DNA from: Prochlorococcus sp. AG-363-O06
GTDB lineage: Bacteria; Cyanobacteriota; Cyanobacteriia; PCC-6307; Cyanobiaceae
DNA length: 64,000 nt
NCBI GenBank assembly: GCA_003280085.1
Contig: QCFY01000005.1
Location: 23,058 to 87,057 of the forward strand
Direction: 5' to 3'
Shown: in pieces, positions 1-6,653 of the stretch
Layout of the letters: each line of letters opens with the position of its first letter
Numbering within the stretch: position 1 is the first letter of the stretch
Notes under the pieces: generated by a model
The model's database searches: none
What the model saw: the letters and a program-made list of their open reading frames with translations, nothing else
Told to the model about the DNA's origin: nothing
Translations under genes and position numbers: made by a program

Positions 1-904
1 TTACAGTACTTTTGCCTGATCCTGCTGGACCATCAATGGCCACAATAGGTTTGCGATTCATGAGAAATCTATGATCGATAAGCCGAGTTTCCCCGCAAAG
101 AATAGCCGCTGCTAAAAGAGTGAACTTTTCTTTTTTTCGAGAGGGTTTTAGCAGAAATGGATCTACAACTTCAAGATATTCGACTATGAGGCCCTTCTTT
201 CTCAATTCAGATTTCATTGAGGCTGTATCAAAGCCCTGTCCTAAAGATGTTGCAAAAGCAGCTTTTTCTAATATTTTTGGCAATTCAAGGGCCTTCTTTT
301 TTTCTGCAGAATTTAAATATTGGTTGCGTGAGCTATATGCAAGACCATCTTTGTCTCTGATAGTAGGCACTCCTATTAACTCCACAGGAAGCTGAAGATC
401 CTTAATTAGTTGTCTGATAATTAGATATTGCTGCCAATCTTTTTCTCCTAAGAAAAGACAGTTAGGCTTTACAAGGTGAATTAGACGAAGAATTACTGTA
501 ACCACTCCATCAAAATGTCCAGGTCTACTTGCACCACAAAGCTCTTTGGACAGTTGAGCAGGTGCTAGTAATTGGAAGTGTGAATCAATACCTCCATTAA
601 ATACGTCATTAAAAGATGGGGCCCAAATTGCATCTGCCCCAGATGCTTTGGCTAATTTGCAATCTTCTTCAAGATTACGCGGATAGTTTTTAAAATCTTC
701 TGTTGGATTAAATTGAAGTGGATTGACAAAGATACTTACCAATACGGTGGAAGGAGCACTGACTTTTTGACCTTTTGCAAATTTAATTAGCTCACCATGC
801 CCATAATGGAGTCCGCCCATAGTTGGCACAAAATGAACATTTGACTCCTGTTTTTTCCTCCAAGCCTTAAGTTCGAATTGGGTTTTGAGAATCGAAAAGG
901 TCAC
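1..904 (-). CDS. panC/cmk: Bifunctional pantothenate synthetase / cytidylate kinase (PanC-Cmk), 3' end cut by window edge
   Basis: The N-terminal part joins pantoate and beta-alanine with ATP to make pantothenate (coenzyme A pathway). The C-terminal part is a CMP kinase for pyrimidine nucleotide supply. Visible PanC signatures are PTMGGLHYGHGELI near residue 25 (HIGH-type nucleotide-binding motif) and GLAYSSRNQYL near residue 190. At the window edge the same frame reads NRKPIVAIDGPAGSGKSTV, the P-loop start of a cytidylate kinase, with no stop in between, so the two enzymes are one polypeptide as is usual in cyanobacteria. I chose GTG at 904 because the reading VTFSILKTQFELKAWR leads straight into the PanC core and no ATG lies upstream in frame nearby. 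About 300 residues are visible and the kinase is almost entirely outside the window. It is divergent from purM. Confidence 0.93.
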   Translation of the reverse strand, partial: MTFSILKTQFELKAWRKKQESNVHFVPTMGGLHYGHGELIKFAKGQKVSAPSTVLVSIFVNPLQFNPTEDFKNYPRNLEEDCKLAKASGADAIWAPSFNDVFNGGIDSHFQLLAPAQLSKELCGASRPGHFDGVVTVILRLIHLVKPNCLFLGEKDWQQYLIIRQLIKDLQLPVELIGVPTIRDKDGLAYSSRNQYLNSAEKKKALELPKILEKAAFATSLGQGFDTASMKSELRKKGLIVEYLEVVDPFLLKPSRKKEKFTLLAAAILCGETRLIDHRFLMNRKPIVAIDGPAGSGKSTV

Positions 905-950
905 CAGAGTTTAGTCTTTATTGATTACAGGGTCAGTGTGAGGTCGTTTT

Positions 951-960
951 GTCTTAAGAC
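951..960. promoter_or_regulatory. Short palindrome in the panC/cmk-purM divergent spacer
   Basis: GTCTTAAGAC is a perfect 10-base palindrome in the roughly 130-base spacer between the divergent starts of panC/cmk and purM. It may be an operator, but no consensus known to me matches, and a 10-base palindrome can occur by chance. Confidence 0.2.
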
Positions 961-1036
961 GCTTGCTTCATACTGGCCCATTACCTCATCCAATAGGAGG
1001 ATACACAGATATCTAATTGAATAGATACCACACACT

Positions 1037-2071
1037 ATGGATTACAAGACATCAGGTGTAGACGTCCAAGCTGGTCGCAGTTTTGTTGGTCGGATAAAGG
1101 CAAGTGTGGACTCAACCAGCCGTCCCGAAGTCATTGGCGGGCTTGGTGGATTTGGCGGTTTGATTCGTTTGCCAGCTGGTTTAACGAATCCTATTTTGGT
1201 TGCAGGAACAGATGGTGTAGGAACCAAACTAGAACTCGCCCAAGCATATAACACCCATTTTGGAGTGGGTTTAGACCTTGTCGCAATGTGTGTTAATGAC
1301 GTCATTACAAGTGGAGCAGAACCCCTTTTCTTTCTTGATTACATTGCTACTGGCTTCTTAACTCCTGAAGCATTGACAGAGGTTGTAGAGGGAATTGCTG
1401 ATGGATGTAAGCGAAGTGGCTGTGCTTTGTTGGGAGGAGAAACGGCAGAAATGCCTGGATTTTATTCAAAAGGAAGATATGATTTGGCTGGCTTTTGTGT
1501 AGCTGTAGTCGAAGAATCTAAATTAATTAAAACTAGTCAAGTAAATCTAGGTGACAAGATTATTGGAGTTGCGAGTAGTGGACTTCATAGCAATGGCTTT
1601 AGTTTGGTTCGTAAGGTTTTGAAAATACAAAATGCGGATGAAAATACTCTTTTTGGCCAAAATAACTTGTCTCTGATTAAGACTTTGTTGAAGCCAACTG
1701 CATTTTATGTTCAGTTAGTAAAGGCTTTAATGCATGAAAAATTGCCAATAAATGGGTTGGCTCATATCACTGGAGGGGGATTGCCTGAAAATCTTCCTAG
1801 GTGCCTTCCAAAAGGGTTAACTGCCTTTATTGACACACACTCATGGAAGAGGCCTGAAATATATTCTTGGTTACAGCAATCTGGTGATATACCAGAGTCT
1901 GATTTGTGGAATACCTTCAACCTTGGTGTTGGGTTTTGCTTAGTAGTTGAACCACAAGGTGTCGGACCAGTACTTGAGGTATGTAAATCTCAAGGTTTGA
2001 ATGCATGGACGATGGGCCATGTTGCAGAGAGGTCTTCCTCTGGTGAAGAGTTAATTGGTTTACCAAAGTAG
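1037..2071 (+). CDS. purM: Phosphoribosylformylglycinamidine cyclo-ligase (AIR synthetase)
   Basis: Catalyses the ATP-dependent ring closure of formylglycinamidine ribonucleotide to aminoimidazole ribonucleotide, the fifth step of purine synthesis, in the cytosol. The 344-residue product has the normal length. It shows the PurM/SelD-fold signatures GGLGGFGGL (about 34-42), [14 protein letters not shown] (about 55-68), the [18 protein letters not shown] segment and [11 protein letters not shown] (about 137). The C-terminal domain contains [13 protein letters not shown] and [13 protein letters not shown]. The ATG at 1037 gives the family-typical start [13 protein letters not shown]. It is transcribed away from panC/cmk and no partner purine gene adjoins it here. 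Confidence 0.97.
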   Translation: MDYKTSGVDVQAGRSFVGRIKASVDSTSRPEVIGGLGGFGGLIRLPAGLTNPILVAGTDGVGTKLELAQAYNTHFGVGLDLVAMCVNDVITSGAEPLFFLDYIATGFLTPEALTEVVEGIADGCKRSGCALLGGETAEMPGFYSKGRYDLAGFCVAVVEESKLIKTSQVNLGDKIIGVASSGLHSNGFSLVRKVLKIQNADENTLFGQNNLSLIKTLLKPTAFYVQLVKALMHEKLPINGLAHITGGGLPENLPRCLPKGLTAFIDTHSWKRPEIYSWLQQSGDIPESDLWNTFNLGVGFCLVVEPQGVGPVLEVCKSQGLNAWTMGHVAERSSSGEELIGLPK

Positions 2072-2188
2072 TGCTAAGCAATTCATTGGATGGCTTTAGC
2101 TTGAGTTATCAAGATTGCATCGGAGTCATACGAGATGCTGTTTAGCAAATCAGACTGAACCTCCAACTAGTATTATTTTTAAATGCAC

Positions 2189-2206
2189 GCCTGAAGATAT
2201 TCAGGC
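2189..2206 (+). terminator. Hairpin between purM and the following hypothetical gene
   Basis: GCCTGAA-GATA-TTCAGGC forms a perfect 7-bp stem with a four-base loop. It lies about 120 bases after the purM stop and 30 bases before the next start. There is no T-run after it, so it is either a weak terminator or a leader structure of the next gene. Confidence 0.35.
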
Positions 2207-2236
2207 ATCTGCGTCGTTAGATCTCTATTTACATCG

Positions 2237-2947
2237 ATGCCTTTTGATAACACACAGCGCCTTACGCGTCGGCGTAGCTCTGCAGGACCAGTACCACCAA
2301 GGCGTCCCCTTGGTGGACCAATGGATGGAGATGGTTCTCATCGCCAAGGACCTAGGCCCACTTTTTTGACTCTGAGGGACCATGGAAAAGTTTATGTAGC
2401 TGATTTGCCCAACCTTTCGGATGGTCAATTAGCCCATATAGGCAAAGAGGCAGAAGAAGTCCTTACAAGTCTTGAGAGGCGTTTGACTGATTTGGAGAAG
2501 GAATCAGTTGATGGATCTCCCGATAACGATACTTTTATTAAGGCTTCAACAAAGCGTGACGTCACTCTAAGATTCATAAGGGCTATTCAGGATGAACAAG
2601 AACATCGTCGCAATAACCCTGCTTTAAAGAGAGCAGCTAGTGAATCCTTACCGCGAACATTTTTGGAAGTTGCGCGTCATAGATTACCTGGAGCTACTTT
2701 TGATTCCTTACTGCGCGAAGCTTTGGAAGCTTGCTCACAGGAAGATCAGTCAGAGGATGTACAGACAGAATCAAAAACAGAACCACAACAACAAAAAACA
2801 GAAACACAACAACCAACAACACCCACTAAGACTCTGATTGAAAAACCTGTAAAAGTTGTAGCTCTTAGATCGTCTACTAATGCAAATAGCATGCCAGTTG
2901 TCGTTAGTCCTGATCCCAATATTTCTGATACATCGACTAGTGCTTGA
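2237..2947 (+). CDS. Hypothetical protein with charged N-terminus and Gln/Thr-rich tail
   Basis: A 236-residue soluble protein that I do not assign to a family with known function. The first 45 residues are rich in Arg, Pro and Gly (RRRSSAGPVPPRRPLGGP). Residues about 45-175 are a helical, Glu/Lys/Arg-rich core (LSDGQLAHIGKEAEEVLTSLERRLTDLEKE) that could form a short coiled coil. Residues about 175-236 are low complexity, rich in Gln, Thr, Pro and Ser, and probably disordered. There is no signal peptide or membrane segment. The ATG at 2237 is the first methionine after a stop-rich leader. I infer a lineage-conserved cyanobacterial hypothetical protein; a DNA- or RNA-binding role is only suggested by the basic head. 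Confidence 0.75.
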   Translation: MPFDNTQRLTRRRSSAGPVPPRRPLGGPMDGDGSHRQGPRPTFLTLRDHGKVYVADLPNLSDGQLAHIGKEAEEVLTSLERRLTDLEKESVDGSPDNDTFIKASTKRDVTLRFIRAIQDEQEHRRNNPALKRAASESLPRTFLEVARHRLPGATFDSLLREALEACSQEDQSEDVQTESKTEPQQQKTETQQPTTPTKTLIEKPVKVVALRSSTNANSMPVVVSPDPNISDTSTSA

Positions 2948-2964
2948 TCGATTTAAATCTCTTC

Positions 2965-2984
2965 AGGAATTCATAGCAATTCCT
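2965..2984 (+). terminator. Hairpin after the hypothetical gene at 2237
   Basis: AGGAATT-CATAGC-AATTCCT is a perfect 7-bp stem starting 18 bases after the stop codon. It has no clear T-run. Its position suggests a 3' end or RNA-stabilising structure. Confidence 0.3.
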
Positions 2985-3057
2985 AGGATGTTCGATTTTC
3001 TTGTAAAACAATGCAAATTCTAATAAATATTCAAATAGTCTTAGTTGAATTAACTTA

Positions 3058-3231
3058 ATGAAGGAATTAAAATTTTCAAATATAACTACTTCTATTGTAA
3101 GGAATACCTCATTAGAAGTTCCAACTTTAGAAGCCAAAAATGAGTCTTTGGTTTTGTGCAGCCATTGCGGTAGGACTCTAGAAAATAAAATTAAATGTAT
3201 TGGCAGGTGCGTTGCAGATAATGAATACTAA
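3058..3231 (+). CDS. Small zinc-ribbon-like protein (57 aa)
   Basis: An ATG frame of 57 residues. The N-terminal half is plain (MKELKFSNITTSIVRNT). The C-terminal half carries a compact cysteine cluster, CSHCGRTLENKIKCIGRC followed by VADNEY. The CxxC and CxxxC pairs with an adjacent His are the usual spacing for a small zinc-binding knuckle. I have a sense that similar tiny proteins occur in marine picocyanobacteria, but I cannot confirm it here. The function is unknown. It stands alone, on the same strand as its neighbours. The evidence is the open frame and the motif. Confidence 0.6.
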   Translation: MKELKFSNITTSIVRNTSLEVPTLEAKNESLVLCSHCGRTLENKIKCIGRCVADNEY

Positions 3232-3338
3232 GCTAAAAAAAAGGAATCAAAAAGCTAAGAATTTTATTTCATTCAAATTAACATTTTGACTCACTCTAAG
3301 TATTGCAAGTATCATTTCAATAGTAGTTCAATACGCCC

Positions 3339-3770
3339 GTGTCAAAACCTGTAGAATTTAGTAGCTTTTATAATGTTTTGAATGCGGTTAGGCAAGGTCA
3401 GACAGAGAAAAAAACTGAATTAGAAGCTATACTTAAAGCATATAAGAGTTTGGAGAAATGTGATAGTTTCTTGGATGAGCTAGGTCAGATTTTTATTGGA
3501 GTTGGTATTAAAGAGCTATATATTTATTCTGGCACCGAAGACATTCAATCCATTGGAAGTATTGATGCTGATGGCTGGGAAGCAATGGCAAAAGAAAAAA
3601 AGGCAGACTTGCCCCCATACCTTGCTAACTCAATGATTACCTTTGCTAAGGAGAACCAAATCCCTAAGAAGATATCCGAAAAATGGTCTGTATCAAGAAG
3701 AGAAGTAAATAAAAATATAATGCCTATGGCAAGATACATATGTGAAGGAATTCTTGATGCGATTGAATAA
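3339..3770 (+). CDS. Hypothetical protein (143 aa)
   Basis: A soluble 143-residue protein starting at GTG (3339) and ending in YICEGILDAIE. It is helical and charged, with no signal peptide, membrane segment or recognisable catalytic motif. The middle region (ELYIYSGTEDIQSIGSIDADGWEAMAKEKKADLPPYLANSMITFA) looks folded. Codon use is AT-rich like its surroundings. I do not recognise a family. It is the last gene before the palindrome-rich stretch in front of the recombinase-like gene. No promoter is obvious. Confidence 0.6.
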   Translation: MSKPVEFSSFYNVLNAVRQGQTEKKTELEAILKAYKSLEKCDSFLDELGQIFIGVGIKELYIYSGTEDIQSIGSIDADGWEAMAKEKKADLPPYLANSMITFAKENQIPKKISEKWSVSRREVNKNIMPMARYICEGILDAIE

Positions 3771-3875
3771 TGCTTTTAGGTTTTTCAATCAAAGATGGAA
3801 ATCAGCTTCAGCAGTGCTTTGCTTTAGGAATTTAAATTGAACAAACTATGTATCAGGATTCAGGAATAATTAAAA

Positions 3876-3983
3876 CTACACTGTAATCGTACTCCGCCCT
3901 CCATAACGTTTACGCTCTAAAGTGTCTTCCTGAAAGGCTCTGCAAAGAATTAAATGGTGTATTGCCTTCTCGTTAAAATAGTT
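3876..3983 (-). pseudogene. Possible remnant of a small basic protein
   Basis: Reading the minus strand from 3983 to a TAG at 3876-3878 gives 35 residues that look protein-like (FQEDTLERKRYGGRSTITV at the end). The frame has no ATG, GTG or TTG start and is cut upstream by a stop inside the 34-base palindrome. It may be the 3' end of a decayed gene. It could also be a chance open frame. Confidence 0.2.
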
Positions 3984-4008
3984 TTAACTATATAGTTAAA
4001 ACTATTTT
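3975..4008. repeat. Perfect 34-base palindrome with TTTTAACTA half-sites
   Basis: Positions 3975-4008 are a perfect inverted repeat without loop. Its core is TTTTAACTATATAGTTAAAA (3982-4001) and its arms extend to AAAATAG and CTATTTT. It lies about 180 bases upstream of the serine-recombinase-like gene, and related motifs recur at 4051-4074 and 4160-4178. This is the layout expected of a multi-subsite recombinase target or an operator array. As an RNA it would also fold into an AT-only hairpin. Confidence 0.7.
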
Positions 4009-4050
4009 CTATCTATTTTACTTGTTTTCAATAGGCTGAAATTGTCAAGC

Positions 4051-4075
4051 AGTTAAAAGATATAGATTTTAACTA
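4051..4075. promoter_or_regulatory. Second TTTTAACTA inverted motif upstream of the recombinase-like gene
   Basis: AGTTAAAA (4051-4058) faces TTTTAACT (4067-4074), separated by eight bases. These are the same half-sites as in the 34-base palindrome. This spacer arrangement differs from the palindrome (eight bases here, two there), as the subsites of resolvase res regions also differ in length. The role as a binding site is inferred. Confidence 0.5.
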
Positions 4076-4159
4076 TAGTATTCGGCTCATTCTAGGGTGG
4101 CCTTTTTTTAAGTTTTAATTTTTATTATACCCTGGCATTTCTTGGGAATGCTTGATAGG

Positions 4160-4178
4160 TTTTAACTAGATAGTTTTA
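4160..4178. promoter_or_regulatory. Third TTTTAACTA motif, abutting the start of the recombinase-like gene
   Basis: TTTTAACTA-GA-TAGTTTTA is an imperfect copy of the palindrome core with the same two-base centre. It ends six bases before the TTG start at 4185 and would overlap the promoter or ribosome-binding region. This suggests autoregulation as well as, or instead of, recombination. Confidence 0.5.
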
Positions 4179-4184
4179 GGAACA

Positions 4185-4832
4185 TTGCCGCGTTTTTTTG
4201 TTAAGGAGAAGCAAGCTTTTTTAGCGCAACGTAAGCCCTTCCTAAGGGATGCCAGGCCAAAAATCTTTGGGTATGAGCGACTTTCTAATTCATTGGAATT
4301 ATCTGCTGGTCATTTTGAGGCTTTTAAACAATTTGGTTGTTCAAAAATATTCCAGGATGCGTTGAATGGCTCCATAGAACCGAATGAAAGGCCTCAACTT
4401 AAGCTTGCTCTTGATGCTTTAGAGAAAGGTGATGTATTGGTTGTTCCTAAATTAAATAGACTTGGTTATACCAAGTTGGAAGTTCTAACTTTCATTCACC
4501 AATCTCAATTGAAGGGGATTAGCATTCGTACATTAGATGGATTGTTTGATACTGATAATTTTGATGGTCAGTTTGGGATGGTAGTTGTTTTTTTAAGGGC
4601 TTTAGCTGAGTTTGATAAATCTATTGCAAAAGAGCGATTAATCGAGAGTGTCGTTCGGAGAAGAGAATCGGGAGGTAATTTGGGTGGAAGGCCTAAAACA
4701 AGTGTTGCTAAAGAAAGATTGGTTCATCGCCTTAGAGAAGAAGGAAATTCCTATCGGAATATTCGCGATCAAACAGGACTTGCTATTTCAACGATTAGGA
4801 GAATTGTTTTGGAAAAGTCCAGATTGAATTAA
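4185..4832 (+). CDS. Serine recombinase (resolvase/invertase)-like protein with altered active site
   Basis: The 215-residue product matches the resolvase fold in order: GYERLS (29-34, giving the expected Arg32 and nucleophile Ser34), GCSKIFQDALNGS (51-63), RPQLKLALDALEKGDVLVVPKLNRLGYT (69-96), IDT-like LFDTDNFDGQFGMVVVFLRALAEFDKSIAKER (120-151), a GGRPKT hinge (167-172) and a C-terminal helix-turn-helix (about 176-210). Ordinary members read DRLGRS; here it is NRLGYT, so the usual Asp and second Arg of the active site are Asn91 and Tyr95. The protein may therefore be slow, inactive in cleavage, or a DNA-binding regulator. TTG at 4185 is the upstream start used. A later non-ATG start nearer residue 25 cannot be excluded because no in-frame ATG precedes the domain. 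TTTTAACTA palindromes sit directly upstream. Confidence 0.8.
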   Translation: MPRFFVKEKQAFLAQRKPFLRDARPKIFGYERLSNSLELSAGHFEAFKQFGCSKIFQDALNGSIEPNERPQLKLALDALEKGDVLVVPKLNRLGYTKLEVLTFIHQSQLKGISIRTLDGLFDTDNFDGQFGMVVVFLRALAEFDKSIAKERLIESVVRRRESGGNLGGRPKTSVAKERLVHRLREEGNSYRNIRDQTGLAISTIRRIVLEKSRLN

Positions 4833-4860
4833 TTGTGCCTTTTAAATTGGTTCTTTTGCT

Positions 4861-5013
4861 CTATGCAGGATGGTTTACAGACCAGTGTTGGCATTTAAAG
4901 CGTTTAGCCTCATTCGCTGGTATGGGAACATTCCAAATACGACAGAATCCACCCTCAAGAGGACAGCCTCCAAAGTTCTTGCAGTTCAGGCATCTTTGTT
5001 GGGGTAATGGCAT
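4861..5013 (-). CDS. Small cysteine-rich protein (50 aa)
   Basis: A minus-strand ATG frame of 50 residues with a dense cysteine pattern: CLNCKNFGGCPLEGGFC, then KCQHW near the end. Six cysteines and one or two histidines in 50 residues suggest a zinc- or iron-sulfur-binding mini-protein. It is convergent with the recombinase-like gene, with 28 bases between the two stops. A plus-strand frame over the same bases is less protein-like and I treat it as its shadow. The function is unknown. No clear Shine-Dalgarno sequence is seen. Confidence 0.55.
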   Translation of the reverse strand: MPLPQQRCLNCKNFGGCPLEGGFCRIWNVPIPANEAKRFKCQHWSVNHPA

Positions 5014-5167
5014 CTGTACTAATAAAACTCTATTCTTGGTCTAACACGGCGTTAGCCTCAGTATCTTTCTCTTCCTAAGAAGCGGGATTTATTCTCTTGC
5101 GGACAGACGAAATCAAAGCGATATGTCTGAATTTATTGTCTGACTAAAAATTTCTAAATTCAAAATC

Positions 5168-5203
5168 TTTTGGTTTGACAGTTTTTGCTTCGATAAACCA
5201 AAA
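5168..5203. repeat. Inverted repeat in the spacer before the small gene pair
   Basis: TTTTGGTTT (5168-5176) pairs with AAACCAAAA (5195-5203), a perfect 9-bp stem with an 18-base loop. It sits about 55 bases upstream of the small gene pair and could be a terminator for upstream transcription or an operator. Confidence 0.3.
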
Positions 5204-5259
5204 AAGACTTGCCCTATCGATAATTCAAAGGATCATAGTTGTAACTTTCCCGATATTTC

Positions 5260-5472
5260 ATGGATGATGAGAACTGGAAGAATCAGTATAAAGAATGGAA
5301 GGCATTAAAACCATTCCAAATCAAATTGCTAGATGATGGGGCTCAGAGCCTTTCTCAAGCTTGGCTAATTAACGCAATGTGGTGTGAATGGAAAGATATC
5401 AAAAAACTCAAGGAGACAGAACTCCCTACTCTTGAGCGTTCGCTAAGCAACGACCCTTGGGAGGAATCATGA
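5260..5472 (+). CDS. Small hypothetical protein (70 aa), first of a coupled pair
   Basis: A 70-residue acidic/basic soluble protein rich in Trp, Lys and Glu (MDDENWKNQYKEWKALKPFQ). It has no known motif. The stop codon overlaps the next start as ATGA at 5469-5472, and a good GGAGGA ribosome-binding sequence for the next gene lies inside its last codons. This strongly supports both frames as real and translationally coupled. The function is unknown. Confidence 0.6.
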   Translation: MDDENWKNQYKEWKALKPFQIKLLDDGAQSLSQAWLINAMWCEWKDIKKLKETELPTLERSLSNDPWEES

Positions 5473-5777
5473 TAAGGGCTTTTGTGCTCATACTAATCTT
5501 CTTCTTTGGCTGGTCATCTCCACAATTTAGGATTTCTTTTGCCAATATCTTGCGAAGAACTGCTGTTTTTATTGAGCCTAAAGAATCTATTAATAGCAAT
5601 CCTAAGCAATTTACGATTCCCAATCCTTTTTATAGAGAAAAAAAAGATAGTGTCAGTCTTTTATATAAAGATTGTGGTGCAATAGGTTCTAGCCCTGATA
5701 AACCCTGCTTTGACAGGCTTGGGAGTATGTACAGCTCTTTTTATGATTATAAGCTAACTATAAAAAATCATCCCTGA
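5469..5777 (+). CDS. Small exported or membrane-anchored hypothetical protein (102 aa)
   Basis: Starts at ATG 5469, preceded by GGAGGA at the right spacing, rather than at the TTG at 5457. The first 19 residues (MIRAFVLILIFFFGWSSPQ) form a hydrophobic signal or anchor segment. The remainder is polar with two cysteines (KDCGAIG and KPCFD) that could form a disulfide outside the cytoplasm. It is translationally coupled to the 70-aa gene by ATGA overlap, so the pair probably acts together. No family is recognised. Confidence 0.6.
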   Translation: MIRAFVLILIFFFGWSSPQFRISFANILRRTAVFIEPKESINSNPKQFTIPNPFYREKKDSVSLLYKDCGAIGSSPDKPCFDRLGSMYSSFYDYKLTIKNHP

Positions 5778-6076
5778 AACTTCTTTGCTCATTTTCTTTT
5801 CCGCACTACTTGTTGAGTATGAGTGCTATCAATTAGTTTTTGAGGTGAGATATAAGAAAGGCAATCCTGAATAATTAAGTATCATTTTAGTCAATTTTAA
5901 TAAGTAAATTTTTAAGTATTAAGAAAGACACCCTTGTCATGGGGACTAGATGGGGTGCCTTTCTCTATAAGCCAGGACCGATTTTTTGTGTTAGTAGTGC
6001 CCTGACATATTCGTTCTAGTTACGAACATATTCGAATGTCACTAGGCAAAATTGCTCTAATTGGTCTGATTCGTCA
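5778..6076. other. Non-coding stretch between the small pair and the protease remnant
   Basis: I see no credible gene here. It contains a near-perfect inverted repeat (5922-5933 with 5953-5964, 11 of 12 pairs, about 19-base loop) that could end transcription from either side. It also contains two copies of ACATATTCG (6005-6013 and 6026-6034) spaced 21 bases apart, start to start. Confidence 0.5.
5922..5964. terminator. Large inverted repeat, possible bidirectional terminator
   Basis: AGAAAGACACCC pairs with GGGTGCCTTTCT with one mismatch. The loop is long for an intrinsic terminator. It lies between the end of the plus-strand gene pair and the 3' end of the minus-strand protease remnant, so serving as a shared terminator is plausible. 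Confidence 0.35.
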
Positions 6077-6562
6077 TTATGGGCCGTCCTTAGCTTGTAA
6101 ATCGGTTTTTGGATTTTTTCTAGCTTTGCCTTTGCACGACACAGAAGGCATGCTGAAAATATATTGATGGTAATAACCACTGTGATCATTCCTTGGATGA
6201 CTTAACTCCAAAGCATGACTGATTTCATGAGTGATTGTATAAGCTTTATTGAATTCCAATATGCCATAAGGGTCCACCATGAATGGGTTCCTGAAGAAAT
6301 CTGTATCTTGCTCTTTTTATAAAACCTCAATTTGGTCTGAATTGTCAAAAGATGTTGTCCCCAAAGTATTAGGACTGTCATCGATATTTGTTAATGCAGA
6401 TATCATATAAATAACGATATCTGCATCTGCTGCTTTAGAAGCTTTACTGAAGTCAAGATCAATTAAAGGGTCAAGGTCTGAAAAAACTTCATCTAGTAGA
6501 AGAAACAGGAAAAGCACGTATCCCTGTATCTTATTTTTGGAAAGGGAGGTGAAGGATATTTA
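6077..6562 (-). pseudogene. Broken metzincin-type (serralysin-like M10) metalloprotease
   Basis: Two minus-strand open stretches (6517-6320 and 6316-6077) lie in the same frame, separated by one TAA codon at 6317-6319. The first reads VFSDLDPLIDLDFSKASKAADADIVIY, typical of the segment before the catalytic helix in serralysin-like proteases. The second contains HEISHALELSHP (6229-6194), matching the HExxHxxxxxHP zinc site with catalytic Glu. The frame can be read back to a stop near 6563 but has no secretion signal and no N-terminal part. The expected SIMSY-type Met-turn after the zinc site is not recognisable either, so the gene has lost both ends and carries an internal stop. I infer a decayed gene acquired by transfer. 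Confidence 0.7.
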
Positions 6563-6653
6563 CGCTTTAGCTCTACTGGCAACGAAGAGAATATAAAATT
6601 AATAGGGTCTCTTATTAGGCAAGCTATTAGAAGCTTTGAAGCAAACTAGTTTT

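Noticed and set aside
120..395. 91-aa plus-strand open frame
   Set aside because: It is antisense to the PanC part, which shows clear family motifs on the minus strand.
2115..2369. 84-aa plus-strand open frame overlapping the hypothetical gene
   Set aside because: Its content is not protein-like and it overlaps the more convincing 236-aa frame.
4835..5044. 69-aa plus-strand open frame
   Set aside because: The minus strand over the same bases has the regular cysteine pattern and is preferred.
5922..6034. CRISPR-like or phage attachment repeats
   Set aside because: There are only two 9-base direct copies and one inverted repeat, with no spacer array or integrase.
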